From a virus: 37,875 nt of DNA. Numbering within the stretch: position 1 is the first letter of the stretch; each line of letters starts with the position of its first letter. The notes under the pieces are model-generated. The model made no database searches, was not told the origin of the DNA, and was given only the letters and a program-made list of their open reading frames with translations. The position numbers and the translations under genes are program-made. Below are positions 24,658-34,000 of this stretch, piece after piece. The DNA lies in IMG/VR virus record IMGVR_UViG_3300044995_000332, positions 1-37,875 of that record. The stretch is one strand, 5' to 3'.

Positions 24658-25644
24658 TTAGAACATTAAACATTTCATATCGGCAGCGACAGTTTCAATT
24701 TCTCTTGTAATAGGTATACTAGCTGCCATAAATGTTTTTAAATAACCCACATGATTCATTATAGGCTTAAAATTATCAAGCCTATAATCTATGCGTTGCA
24801 TTTGTGTTAAATTAAGAACACTATGACCCAAAAACATTAATTTCCAATTTCTACGAATAATTTCTTCATTTTCTATAATGTCTTTATAGCATCTTGGAGG
24901 ATTTTTGCCCTTATTGAGTTCTCTACATTTATTTAAAAGCCAATCTATGTCGTAATCATTAAAATCATCACCAAGTTCCGGAAACCTTTTGGCAATTGTT
25001 TTAAAACCTAATTTTGGAACACCTGGAATATTATCAGAATTATCTCCTACCAGGCATCTGGCAATTGTTATGTTTCTTACAGAGATTCCAAATTGTTCTT
25101 TGACATATTGTGGTGTCAATATTTTTTTTGTCACCAAATCATATATTTTAATTTTTGGATTTTCCATTAATTGATAAAAATCTTTATCAGAAGAAACAAT
25201 TATTTTATCTTCTTCTAAATTTTCAAATTTGTTTTTACAAAGATAAGTAATTACATCATCACATTCTACCTCTGGAACATATAATTGACAGACTGGTAGA
25301 TTATTTAATGCTGTTGTGAGCAATTTTATTTGATATGTTTTATTTTTTACATTTAATATTGGATAAAATTTATTGTTTTCATCGGTATATAGATTTTCAA
25401 AATCTTTTTGTTTTAATCTATTCGCTTTATATTCAGAATATATTTTTCTGCGACGAGGACATGCGCCACCTTGTTCCCAAACAATATAAACTTTGCTCGG
25501 AATTATATTTTTGACAAGATATCTTAAATTTTTTAAAAAACCAACAACACCTCCTACCGGTTCACCATAAGAATTTACAGATTGATTCATCATGAAATGT
25601 CTTAAAAACATATTCATGGAATCTATTATTAATATTGGTCTCAT
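24658..25644 (-). CDS. 5'-3' exonuclease (FEN/T4 RNase H family)
   Basis: A 328-residue nuclease of the flap endonuclease / T4 RNase H / Pol I 5'-exonuclease family, which removes RNA primers and 5' flaps. Visible metal-binding acidic residues are ILIIDSMN (D8), VECDDVI and IIVSSDKDFYQL. The region CLVGDNSDNIPGVPKLG is the typical metal site plus helix-3-turn-helix. The basic arch region PRRRKIYSEYKANR is present. In the first motif after the N-terminus the usual Asp is Glu (VWEQGGACP). It lies next to the helicase and pairs functionally with the polymerases. Confidence 0.88.
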   Translation of the reverse strand: MRPILIIDSMNMFLRHFMMNQSVNSYGEPVGGVVGFLKNLRYLVKNIIPSKVYIVWEQGGACPRRRKIYSEYKANRLKQKDFENLYTDENNKFYPILNVKNKTYQIKLLTTALNNLPVCQLYVPEVECDDVITYLCKNKFENLEEDKIIVSSDKDFYQLMENPKIKIYDLVTKKILTPQYVKEQFGISVRNITIARCLVGDNSDNIPGVPKLGFKTIAKRFPELGDDFNDYDIDWLLNKCRELNKGKNPPRCYKDIIENEEIIRRNWKLMFLGHSVLNLTQMQRIDYRLDNFKPIMNHVGYLKTFMAASIPITREIETVAADMKCLMF

Positions 25645-25944
25645 TTATATTGCATCCAAATAAATTGTTGTTTTTATTAGATATCTCTATAATAAACAAA
25701 GAGAATTTATTTTTATTTTTTTAAAACATAAACAAAATTAATTGTATAATTTAAATATTAAAAATTATACTTATACTTAATTAAAAATTTTATTTAAAAA
25801 TAAAATATTAAAATTATTTTTTTAAACTAATAAAAATAATTTTAATCTAAAATTCTATAAGTTATTATGTTATATTTTTATATTATACAAAATGGATTTT
25901 ACTAAATTGCAAAATCTTATTTGTATAAAATCTAAATTTATTTA
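25645..25944. other. Very A+T-rich intergenic region with inverted repeats
   Basis: Three hundred bases without a gene, among the most A+T-rich in the window. It contains a 9-bp inverted repeat (25744-25770, GTATAATTT with AAATTATAC) and a perfect 15-bp one (25807-25846). It could hold terminators for the dUTPase gene and the promoter of the exonuclease gene. A replication origin is conceivable from its position inside the replication genes, but nothing proves that. Confidence 0.4.
25807..25846. repeat. Perfect 15-bp inverted repeat
   Basis: ATTAAAATTATTTTT (25807-25821) and AAAAATAATTTTAAT (25832-25846) are exact reverse complements around a 10-base spacer. It lies about 100 bases beyond the dUTPase stop. 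It may act as an A+T-only terminator or as an unwinding element. Confidence 0.5.
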
Positions 25945-26400
25945 TTATCTACCAGAACTTCCAAAACCTTTATCACCTCTTTCTGTTTGAGTTACCTCAA
26001 CTGTTTCACTAACAAACGAATTGCTATCATCCATAATTTTTACAAGAACCATTTGTGCAATTCTATCTCCTGGATTTATTTCTAGTTTTGTTCCCGGTAC
26101 AATCGATGAAAGTAAAACAATAACTGAACCTCTATAAGTAGAATCAACAATCCCACCAAGTACAATTACACCATGATTTTTAGCAAGTCCTGATCTTGGT
26201 TTTATTTCCAGCATAATTTTTTCTGAAGGATCCGTAACAACATCTGCTAATTTTAAACCGGTATCAAATGCTGTAACTCTTCCATATTCAATAAAATCTT
26301 TAGTTATAGTAAAGAGATCCATTCCTGCATCTTCAGGATGTTTTCTTTGTGGTAATTTTGCCTCTGGTATAGTTTTTACAAATTTTATTTCAGTTTTCAT
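25945..26400 (-). CDS. dut: dUTPase
   Basis: A 151-residue trimeric-type dUTP pyrophosphatase, which converts dUTP to dUMP, lowering uracil misincorporation and feeding dTMP synthesis. All five conserved motifs are present: PEDAGMDL (1), KPRSGLA (2), GGIVDSTYRGSV (3), GDRIAQMVL (4) and RGDKGFGSSGR (5). The length is normal. GAGG lies just before the ATG. It is flanked by A+T-rich non-coding regions on both sides, so it is probably its own transcription unit. Confidence 0.95.
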   Translation of the reverse strand: MKTEIKFVKTIPEAKLPQRKHPEDAGMDLFTITKDFIEYGRVTAFDTGLKLADVVTDPSEKIMLEIKPRSGLAKNHGVIVLGGIVDSTYRGSVIVLLSSIVPGTKLEINPGDRIAQMVLVKIMDDSNSFVSETVEVTQTERGDKGFGSSGR

Positions 26401-26814
26401 AACAACCTCATTATTTTATTTAACTACACAATTAATATTTTATTCAGTTTCAAAGTATACAGGTTAACATTAACCATTTAAACCCTTTTGAAAAAATCAT
26501 ATCAAGGAATAATAATTCTTTTAAACATCCTTTTTAAAATTTTCTACAAGAATTTTAAAAAAAAATTCCAACATGTTTTGGAATTTAATATTTTGTATTT
26601 TACTGTCTTTATTCATATAAATCAGATATTGTAATTAATTGATATATACAATTTTTTATTTTTGTTTTGCTGTCGTCACAACATAAACAGAAATTATTTC
26701 ATTTTCTTTAATTAGATACTTTTTTTTGGATATTATTATTTACAATTTTTCCATGTTAAAAATCAGTAATTATATTATATAATATTCTACTTTGAATGAA
26801 ATAATTTAGTTTAA
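26401..26814. other. Intergenic region between recA and dut
   Basis: About 410 bases without a gene. It includes the recA terminator at 26555-26586 and presumably the dut promoter between the terminator and 26400. The remainder (26587-26814) is A+T-rich sequence in which I see no further structure; it would be the 3' tail of the recA transcript. Confidence 0.5.
26555..26586 (-). terminator. Intrinsic terminator downstream of recA
   Basis: AAATTCCAA (26563-26571) and TTGGAATTT (26578-26586) form a perfect 9-bp stem around CATGTT. On the minus strand the stem runs directly into a string of T's. It lies about 230 bases beyond the RecA stop codon and ahead of dut. Confidence 0.75.
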
Positions 26815-28080
26815 TCAATCTGCTGGAGGAACTTCCTCGACAGAATCACTTTCTTCTGGTCCTTTGAAAGTTGCATGCTCTTTATCTTCTGGATGCATAA
26901 TATATGCAGCATCAAAAAGTATATCAAAATATTCTTTTGTTTCTGGGTTATCCATAACTTCTTGTTTAAAATCCACTTTATGAAATTTCTTTTCCAGTAA
27001 TACTTTACCACTGTTAATGTCAGTTACTTTAAATTCCTTCCAGGCACCAGTGCCTGTTAAAGTTATTCTTTTATCTTCATAAACCACTCCATTTGATTTG
27101 TCGGAAAATGAACGCACTGTATCAAAAATATAAGATGCTTCTTGAATGCCTTCGTCAAATTTTATGTCAATTGTTACTTCTCTAAAAGCTCTTTCAATTT
27201 TGTTTTTTACAACTTTGATATCTACTGTAACACCTGTAATTTCATCACCTTCTTTTATTGGTGAAGGATTTCCTATTTTTAAACGTAACGAAGACCAAAA
27301 TGGAATTGCTGTCCCACCCGTAGTAGTTTCAGGAGAGCCATACAAAACTCCAATTTTTTGTGTTACATGGTTTAAAATTACAAAAGTAACTTTTTGTCCT
27401 GCCAATAGTTCATTGATTTTTCTCAAGCCTTTTCTTAAGGCGCGCGCCTGCAAACCAACTGTTTGCTGTTCGTGAGTTCCCTCAGCTTCTGCTTTTGGTA
27501 ACGCTGCTGCAACCGAATCCCAAATAACAAGCACAGGAATATCTTTACCTGTTGCTTTTATTCTAATTACAGCTTTTTCTATAAGATCAAAAACTTTTTC
27601 CGTGATTGTAGTTGGTGAATAACCAAAATTTTTTGTTATATCAACTCCAAGTTTTGCTGCTCTTTTTGTATTTAAAGCTTGTTCCGAATCAATATAAATA
27701 ATTGCACCACCCATTCTTTGAACATTTGCTGCCATTAGCAACGCCAAAGTTGTTTTACCAGATGCTGTTGGACCAAAAATCTCAATAATTCTTCCCTCTG
27801 GTATACCGCCATTTCTATCATTTCTAATAATAGTATCAAGTTGTCTTGATCCCGTTGGCAAAAATCTTTTTACAGAAATATAAGAATCATCTTCTTTTAA
27901 ATTAATCAGAGTTTGTTCGCCAATTTCTTTATTAATTCCTTTAAATAAATCATGCATAAAATCTACAACATCTTCCGATGTTGTTGCGGTTGATGAATTC
28001 GATTCTTTTTTTATTTTTGTTGAAGTTGCAATTTGAAGTGCTGCATTTGGTGTTAATTTCTTTTTAATTAACTGGGTCAT
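26815..28080 (-). CDS. RecA/UvsX-type recombinase
   Basis: A 421-residue RecA-family recombinase for strand exchange and recombination-dependent replication. Walker A is GPTASGKTT (103-111), followed by YIDSEQALN with the catalytic Glu, Walker B VLVIWDSVAA, and VILNHVTQKIG. The L2-type loop is SPETTTGGTAIPFWSSLRLKI. The N-terminal Ser/Thr-rich part (about 20-38) and the acidic C-terminus (EESDSVEEVPPAD) lie outside the core. The order of motifs fits both bacterial RecA and the phage UvsX branch. AGGAG precedes the ATG. It is separated from the SSB gene by a terminator. Confidence 0.92.
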   Translation of the reverse strand: MTQLIKKKLTPNAALQIATSTKIKKESNSSTATTSEDVVDFMHDLFKGINKEIGEQTLINLKEDDSYISVKRFLPTGSRQLDTIIRNDRNGGIPEGRIIEIFGPTASGKTTLALLMAANVQRMGGAIIYIDSEQALNTKRAAKLGVDITKNFGYSPTTITEKVFDLIEKAVIRIKATGKDIPVLVIWDSVAAALPKAEAEGTHEQQTVGLQARALRKGLRKINELLAGQKVTFVILNHVTQKIGVLYGSPETTTGGTAIPFWSSLRLKIGNPSPIKEGDEITGVTVDIKVVKNKIERAFREVTIDIKFDEGIQEASYIFDTVRSFSDKSNGVVYEDKRITLTGTGAWKEFKVTDINSGKVLLEKKFHKVDFKQEVMDNPETKEYFDILFDAAYIMHPEDKEHATFKGPEESDSVEEVPPAD

Positions 28081-28142
28081 TTTTTTGACTCCTAAATTTA
28101 CCCAAAATTTTTTATAACATAAAAAAACATAATTTTAAAGAA

Positions 28143-28178
28143 ATAAAAAGGCCAGTAACCAATTGGTCACCGGCCTTT
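28143..28178 (-). terminator. Intrinsic terminator after the SSB gene
   Basis: AAAGGCC (28147-28153) pairs with GGCCTTT (28172-28178), with further inner pairing around an ACCAATTGGT core. On the minus strand TTTTTATTT follows the stem. It lies 18 bases beyond the SSB stop codon. Confidence 0.8.
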
Positions 28179-28195
28179 CATTGTTTTAATTTGTT

Positions 28196-29080
28196 TCAAA
28201 TATCATCAAAAGCTTTATCAAGTACTTCATTATTATCTTCTTCTTCTTCGGCAGTTATATCAACAGATGTTTTTTTCTTGAAAAAATTTGAAGTTTCCTC
28301 TGTGGGTTTTTTAGAATTTACAGATGAAGAACTTTCAGTTTGTTTTTTTGAAGAAACCTTTTCAGCCTCCTCTTCAAGTTTAGTGATGAAATTTTCTAAT
28401 AATTCAATATAATATTCTGGTTCTTTACTTGCCTGTTTCTTGAAAATTTCTTCAAGATTTGGCATTTCATTAATCCATCTAGTTCTAATTTCTTTGTCTT
28501 TGTGTAAAGGTGAAGGTTTTCGACGAATTTCGAGTCTCATTTTCTTTACTGGAAATCCATTGAAACTTTTTGGTTTCCCACTGTCATCTACAGCCTGTGA
28601 CACAGTTAATTCAAAATCATATCCATTAATTGGATCAAAAAGATTTTCATCTATATAATCCTTTGATAGCATTTTTGTATAAATTGCATCTCGAATATCT
28701 TCGCCAAATTCCCAAACTTGTGGTCCCTCAACCTCTGCATTTCTATCAATTAAGACAGCATAAAAACGTTTCCTTGGTTTTAGATGTTTGGCAATAACCC
28801 AACCATTTTTTTCTTTTCTGCGCTCATTATAGATATCTCTAATTGGATCTGGTAAACCAAAAAAATATGGTGCTACAATTCTCTTGCCATCTGGACTTAT
28901 TTTTTCATAATAATGAACTTCTTGAACCGGGTGCCCATCACTACTTTGGTACGGTAAAAACCTAATGTCATGTGTGCCAATTTGTGGTTTGTAATATTTA
29001 ATTTTGGCTTCCTTGTTGGTTGAAGTTTTTTGTTTTAATAAAGCTGCACGAATTTTATCTAAATTATAATTTGTTGTCAT
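28196..29080 (-). CDS. T4 gp32-like single-stranded DNA-binding protein
   Basis: A 294-residue protein with the layout of myovirus gp32. A short basic N-terminus is followed by an OB-fold core with aromatic/basic residues (HDIRFLPYQ, HYYEKISPDGK, WVIAKHLKPRKRFYAVLIDR, PQVWEFGEDI). The C-terminal tail is Ser-rich and then strongly acidic (DITAEEEEDNNEVLDKAFDD), which in gp32 recruits replication partners. The Zn-coordinating Cys/His set of T4 gp32 is not evident. It coats ssDNA for the polymerase, RecA and helicase encoded alongside. AGGGA precedes the ATG. Confidence 0.8.
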   Translation of the reverse strand: MTTNYNLDKIRAALLKQKTSTNKEAKIKYYKPQIGTHDIRFLPYQSSDGHPVQEVHYYEKISPDGKRIVAPYFFGLPDPIRDIYNERRKEKNGWVIAKHLKPRKRFYAVLIDRNAEVEGPQVWEFGEDIRDAIYTKMLSKDYIDENLFDPINGYDFELTVSQAVDDSGKPKSFNGFPVKKMRLEIRRKPSPLHKDKEIRTRWINEMPNLEEIFKKQASKEPEYYIELLENFITKLEEEAEKVSSKKQTESSSSVNSKKPTEETSNFFKKKTSVDITAEEEEDNNEVLDKAFDDI

Positions 29081-29172
29081 TTTATTTTCCCTTATTGTAT
29101 AGATTTTGTTTTAATAAACAGATATGATAGGGTAGTTGAATTATTATATAAAGTCTTTTATTTGTTGTTCAT

Positions 29173-29778
29173 TTAAATAACTGATGCTTCTCGTTTAGAT
29201 TTGCCATCTAAACAAGCCATCGTTATCGCTTGATTTAATAAAATTGAAAGTTTTGGTTCATACTTCGAAAAATACTGGTCTTTAGTGTTATCTCTAACAT
29301 TAGAAATCGCATACCACTCATCAAGATCTAACATAAATGAATTTTGTGTTAATAATTTAAGTGAAAGTTGAGAAACTGGTATAAATGCCAATTTTTGATT
29401 AATTTCGTACATTTGACCTAATTTAGTTTTTTTCCATTCATCTTCTTGAGGTAAATAATAAGGTTTATTATTATAACCTACTTTACCCACATCATGCAAC
29501 AAAGAAACAAGTATAGCACTCGTAGCAGAGATATCTTTTTCAAGACCATAAACTTTTCTAAGTTTGGCAACATATGTCAAAACTCTAAGAGAATGTTCAA
29601 CTAAACCACCTGGATATGCGCAAACATAATCCAGTCTTGTAGAAGCTGGTGTTGTTGGTAACTCTAATTCTTCTAATTGCTCAATAAAATGAGCAATGTT
29701 TGGAGTTCTTTCACTTAATTTTTCTAATTGGGTACGAAAAGTTTCCCAATTTTTATAAAGTATCTCTTCTTGCAACAT
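29173..29778 (-). CDS. HD-domain phosphohydrolase
   Basis: A 201-residue protein of the HD superfamily, metal-dependent phosphohydrolases. Visible ligands: GGLVEHSLRVL (H62), LLHDVGKVG (H95-D96) and a final Asp near MACLDGK (D191). This H...HD...D order is the canonical set. Substrates in the family range from nucleotides to cyclic nucleotides and RNA ends, and none can be assigned. Placed between the gp32-like SSB and the family A polymerase, a role in nucleotide metabolism is plausible. No strong ribosome binding site is seen. Confidence 0.8.
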   Translation of the reverse strand: MLQEEILYKNWETFRTQLEKLSERTPNIAHFIEQLEELELPTTPASTRLDYVCAYPGGLVEHSLRVLTYVAKLRKVYGLEKDISATSAILVSLLHDVGKVGYNNKPYYLPQEDEWKKTKLGQMYEINQKLAFIPVSQLSLKLLTQNSFMLDLDEWYAISNVRDNTKDQYFSKYEPKLSILLNQAITMACLDGKSKREASVI

Positions 29779-29823
29779 AACAAGAAGATACTAGATTGTA
29801 ATATGGATTTAAAGAATTTATTC

Positions 29824-31035
29824 TTAAAATATTCTTTCAAAATTAATATAAAAAGTTTTATTTTCAAATCCTAAAATATTTTTTGAACCTGTTTTAGCTA
29901 ACAATGGAACAAACTCTTCAAAATCTTTGTGAATGTCAAAAAAAATACCATCATGTAAAATAAAAATTGGAACAATTTTTTCTTCAAAGTTTAACTCTTT
30001 TATAGTTGAAATTATATTGGAAAATCCTAATAAGGCTACATCAACAGCAGAACTTTGAATAAAGCGATTTATTAAAGCATATGTCCCTATTTCTAAAGTT
30101 GATACTCTTCTACCATAATAATTTTTAATATAAGCTTTATTATTTTTTTCGTATTCTGATAAAAGTTTTTCTTTTAATTTAGAAATTTGAAAATAATCTT
30201 TTATAGCAGAAATCAAATAATTAAGATTTTTTTCTGTAATATTCGGTAGTCTTTCTTTTATAGAAGATATTCCTGAACCATATAACTCGGATATTACAAT
30301 ATTTTTAATGTCAGAACGAGAATATTCTGTTAAATTTTGTGATGTTTTAATAAATTCATAAATATCTTTTGGAGGATTTATATCATTTCTTGTAAGTGTT
30401 AATAAAAGTCGTGGTTCAAGAGATATAAAATCTAAATAATAAATTGAACCATTTGTACCAAATCTAGATACAATCAATTTTCTATATTCTTTTTTTAAAT
30501 TCAAAATATTTGGTCCACTAACAATTTTTAGTCTTCCTGTAACAGTTTGTGTTCTATCATAAACTATTGATTTAGTAAATCCATCTTCCCCAGGTTTAAA
30601 ACTTTCAACATTTGGTTCTAATAAAATTTTATTATAATAATCTTTATCAATTTTAGCAGGTTTTAAAGAATTAATTACAACTTGACCTTTTTTATATATT
30701 TCATAATAACTTAAATCAATATTTTTAATTGATTCATATATTTCTTTTGCTATATTTAACAAAATGTCAAAATATGTTTTTTCAGGAATACAAAATCTCC
30801 ATGGAACATTTGATATAGAACTAAATTTTAATAAATTGCGATATGAATTAATATATTTTTCCGGCGGGAAATTTGGAATATTTATTCCATAAAGTTTTGA
30901 TATTTCTTCAAATTCTTTTGTTCCAACGACAAAACCATCTTTTACATTTTCTACAAAAATATTTTTATTTTCAACAGGATCATATTTTATATCAAAATTT
31001 AATCCTGTGTATTCTTTGCTTAAATACAGATCCAT
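29824..31035 (-). CDS. Minimal family A DNA polymerase-like protein
   Basis: A 403-residue protein from the ATG at 31035 (residue numbers below count two more, from a GTG at 31041). It covers only the polymerase domain; there is no 3'-5' or 5'-3' exonuclease. Recognisable motifs: TVTGRL (166-171) and GPNILNL; motif A LDFISLEPR (D204, E209, R211; Pol I has DYSQIELR); motif B R242-x3-K246-x7-Y254-G255; QSSAVD (329-334, cf. QGTAAD); and motif C HDG (363-365) where HDE is usual. The position matching Pol I F762 is Ile. Most nucleotide and template contacts are kept but the last motif C acidic residue is lost, so it may be weak, specialised or inactive. The start is uncertain, with no clear ribosome binding site. 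Confidence 0.8.
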   Translation of the reverse strand: MDLYLSKEYTGLNFDIKYDPVENKNIFVENVKDGFVVGTKEFEEISKLYGINIPNFPPEKYINSYRNLLKFSSISNVPWRFCIPEKTYFDILLNIAKEIYESIKNIDLSYYEIYKKGQVVINSLKPAKIDKDYYNKILLEPNVESFKPGEDGFTKSIVYDRTQTVTGRLKIVSGPNILNLKKEYRKLIVSRFGTNGSIYYLDFISLEPRLLLTLTRNDINPPKDIYEFIKTSQNLTEYSRSDIKNIVISELYGSGISSIKERLPNITEKNLNYLISAIKDYFQISKLKEKLLSEYEKNNKAYIKNYYGRRVSTLEIGTYALINRFIQSSAVDVALLGFSNIISTIKELNFEEKIVPIFILHDGIFFDIHKDFEEFVPLLAKTGSKNILGFENKTFYINFERIF

Positions 31036-31082
31036 TAACACATTATTTTAGTAAACAAATGCAATAAAATAAAGTTATTTAA

Positions 31083-34000
31083 CTATGTTGATGTTGATCC
31101 TTGTATATCATTAATATTTGTAACAAAAGCATTTATTCTTTCAAGGAAAGAACTATATCTGCCATAAGCATCAAGTGGAACAAATTTAATTTCTGTTAAA
31201 AATTCTCCAGGACTTAATTTATGTTGTAGTCCTGATATGCCATAAATATTATCTATACTTGTTCCTGTTCCAAGATCTATGAAAATTTGTTGCCCAAAAG
31301 ATAAAAGAGAACAACCCATTGTTGTCATACTTAATTCCATTGGAATAACAGAAAGGGGCAATCCTCCAAATTGCTCACCATTTGCTCGTATTGGAGATGC
31401 TCTTAAATTTCTTAACATGTTTACTGTTGAAAGTGCGGGTTCATTTTGTGATTCTATACTTGCATTCATAACATTTGAAGCTTGTGCTCCATAAATTATA
31501 TAAGGCATTGTTTTCATAACAAAATTTTTTATTCCATTGGCACCGCCAACTATTCTATAATAACGAGCACCTGAAGAAGAATTTAATCCTGGATCTTGTC
31601 TTATAGGTTCTATAATCCCTTCATTTCTCGCTTGATCTATAATTTGCTGCACTGTTCCACGATGATTTTCTAAAATAGCAGGTTCTCCATTATTATTTGT
31701 TGATGGGATAATAGACAATGCACTTAATGTATTATCTCTTGCTGAAGCCAATAAAGAAGCTTGACCATCATATTGAGTTGTTTGAAGATCAAAAACATGT
31801 ATTCTTAAAATTGTTGGAGCATTTTCTTCACTTTCAATATCTCCTGTTGTTAATGATCCCAATGGATCTCTTCTTAGATCTTCACCAATAATTCTTCTTG
31901 GTAAAGATTCAACATAAAAACTTATTGATGGCATTCTAAAAGAACCATCTGGAGTTTTTCTTCTAAGTCTATTCTCAAGTCTTGTTTGAAATTCAACACT
32001 GTTACCTCTAGGTCGCAATGTTTCAGTATCTGTTTCGCGATCCCTAACTCTTTCATAGAGATCATCTATCCCATATATAGAAGCACCTGGATCGTCTATA
32101 ATGACCGAAGAAACAAATTGCATAAATTCATTTAAAGTAACATTTCCAGCGCGATTTAATGATTCCATTCTAAATTTAACATACTCTTGAATGAAAAATC
32201 GCGCATCTATCATAAATTGAGATATATTTAATCCGTTGGCATAACCGGCATATGCGTTAAATGGGTAAAAAATAAACTGTACTTCAGAAAATTTGTCCTT
32301 TTGCGCAGCAAGAGGTAATCCAACAAAAACCATTAACAATTTACCAAGAGAAAAAAATGTGTTGTCAAATCCACTCAAATTAATATCTGGCAATCCATTA
32401 TTTCTTCTAGGAGCACCGTTTTCTCTAGCAATTGCCGCTCTACCTGCACGTCTCAAAAGAGGATTTGGACCATTTGTAAATTGGGGATCTGAAATGGGCA
32501 ACTCTTCAGCATTCCCATTATCAGAACGATTCCCTCCAGGTAATTTAAAGTTTTCTGGTGGAAAAAATGGGTCGTAACGATTATTCATAATCGATAATTT
32601 TTCTCTTATTTCATTTTGTATACTGGTTTGTAATTGTAACAAAGCTCCGCCAGTGTTAACATTAGAATTATTTGTATTTATTCTTTGACTTGAAGTTCTT
32701 GTATTGTATAATTCCCTAAGGTTTCTTAAAAGTTCTCTAACTTCAGGCCTTCCTCTTGATGTTCTTAAACTTCTCTCTAAATCATTAAGATTATTTAAAA
32801 TTTGAGGCGATAACCTAATATTGTTTTGAATATCGGAAGCGGCTTCAAGAATTTGAATTCCCCGTATTTCTCTACCGGAAGAAGTGCCGTTCTCAGTTCC
32901 ATTATTCCTAAAAACTCTTTCTCTGAGTAATCTTATTGCTTCTGATAATCTTTCAACATTTTGAATAGCTCTTTTTGTTCCTTCTGATGCAGTTGCAATT
33001 GATTCAGTTGCAAGTTCGTTTACACCTTTTGTAAAAAGATCAAGATTTATAATAACTTGACCAACATCATCAAAACTTATTCTTATATTTCTTATACCAT
33101 ATTTTTCTTTTATTCTTGTACAATTTAATAATACAGCATAAGGATTGCCAGAAGATGGTGGATCTGGATGAGACCAACCATATTCAATTAACAATTCTGT
33201 TGTACCATAAAGATCAGGTTTTATTAAATCTGCTATTTCATGTAATCTTGATCTATCATGCAATATAAATTCCATTTTTGCTGTTTTAAATGACATTAAA
33301 CCAACAGAAGGAGCAATATCTATTGTTAAACTTTTAAACGTCATAAAAGGTCTAAATTTATCTAAAACTGGTACAACTCTTTCGGCAGTGTCATTTCTAG
33401 AAAAACTTGGATTTGGAGTGTTTCCATTCACCATTGTTTGTGGTGAAGTAAAAAGTTCCATTCCAGCAACAGATAAAAACCCAGAATTATTTCTTGAACC
33501 TTCTATTGAACCGGCTATTCTATTACCTAAAGCAAGTTTTTCTAAAGGGCTTCCGTTTCTAACATTGACGGCTCCTTCAAGAAATTTAAAAATAGAAGTT
33601 GCATTTAATTGACCATTTGAATCAATTGCTTCTCTTCCAAAATGAAATCTAACATCAATATAAGGAACCGCTCTTGTCATTTCAATTGTTGGTATTCCAT
33701 TCATAAACACACTAATTGCCTGAGCATATTTGTTAGCTGGAGTTATTCTCGGAGTGTTTAATTGAATTGCACTTAATCTTCTTATCGTTTCATTACCTTG
33801 GTTTTGTCCTATTCCAAGCATTTCTGGTATTACCGGAAATGACCATGGTTTTTCTGGGGCTCCAGGAAAATCTGTCGCATGATAAATTCTTACCGTGTTT
33901 GCAAAATTTTGTAATAGAGTGCGACCGTTACCCGTTGCTCGTTCAGAATTTGTTTGTGTTGTTAGTTGATCTAACGCTCTTAATAAATCAATTCCGCTAT

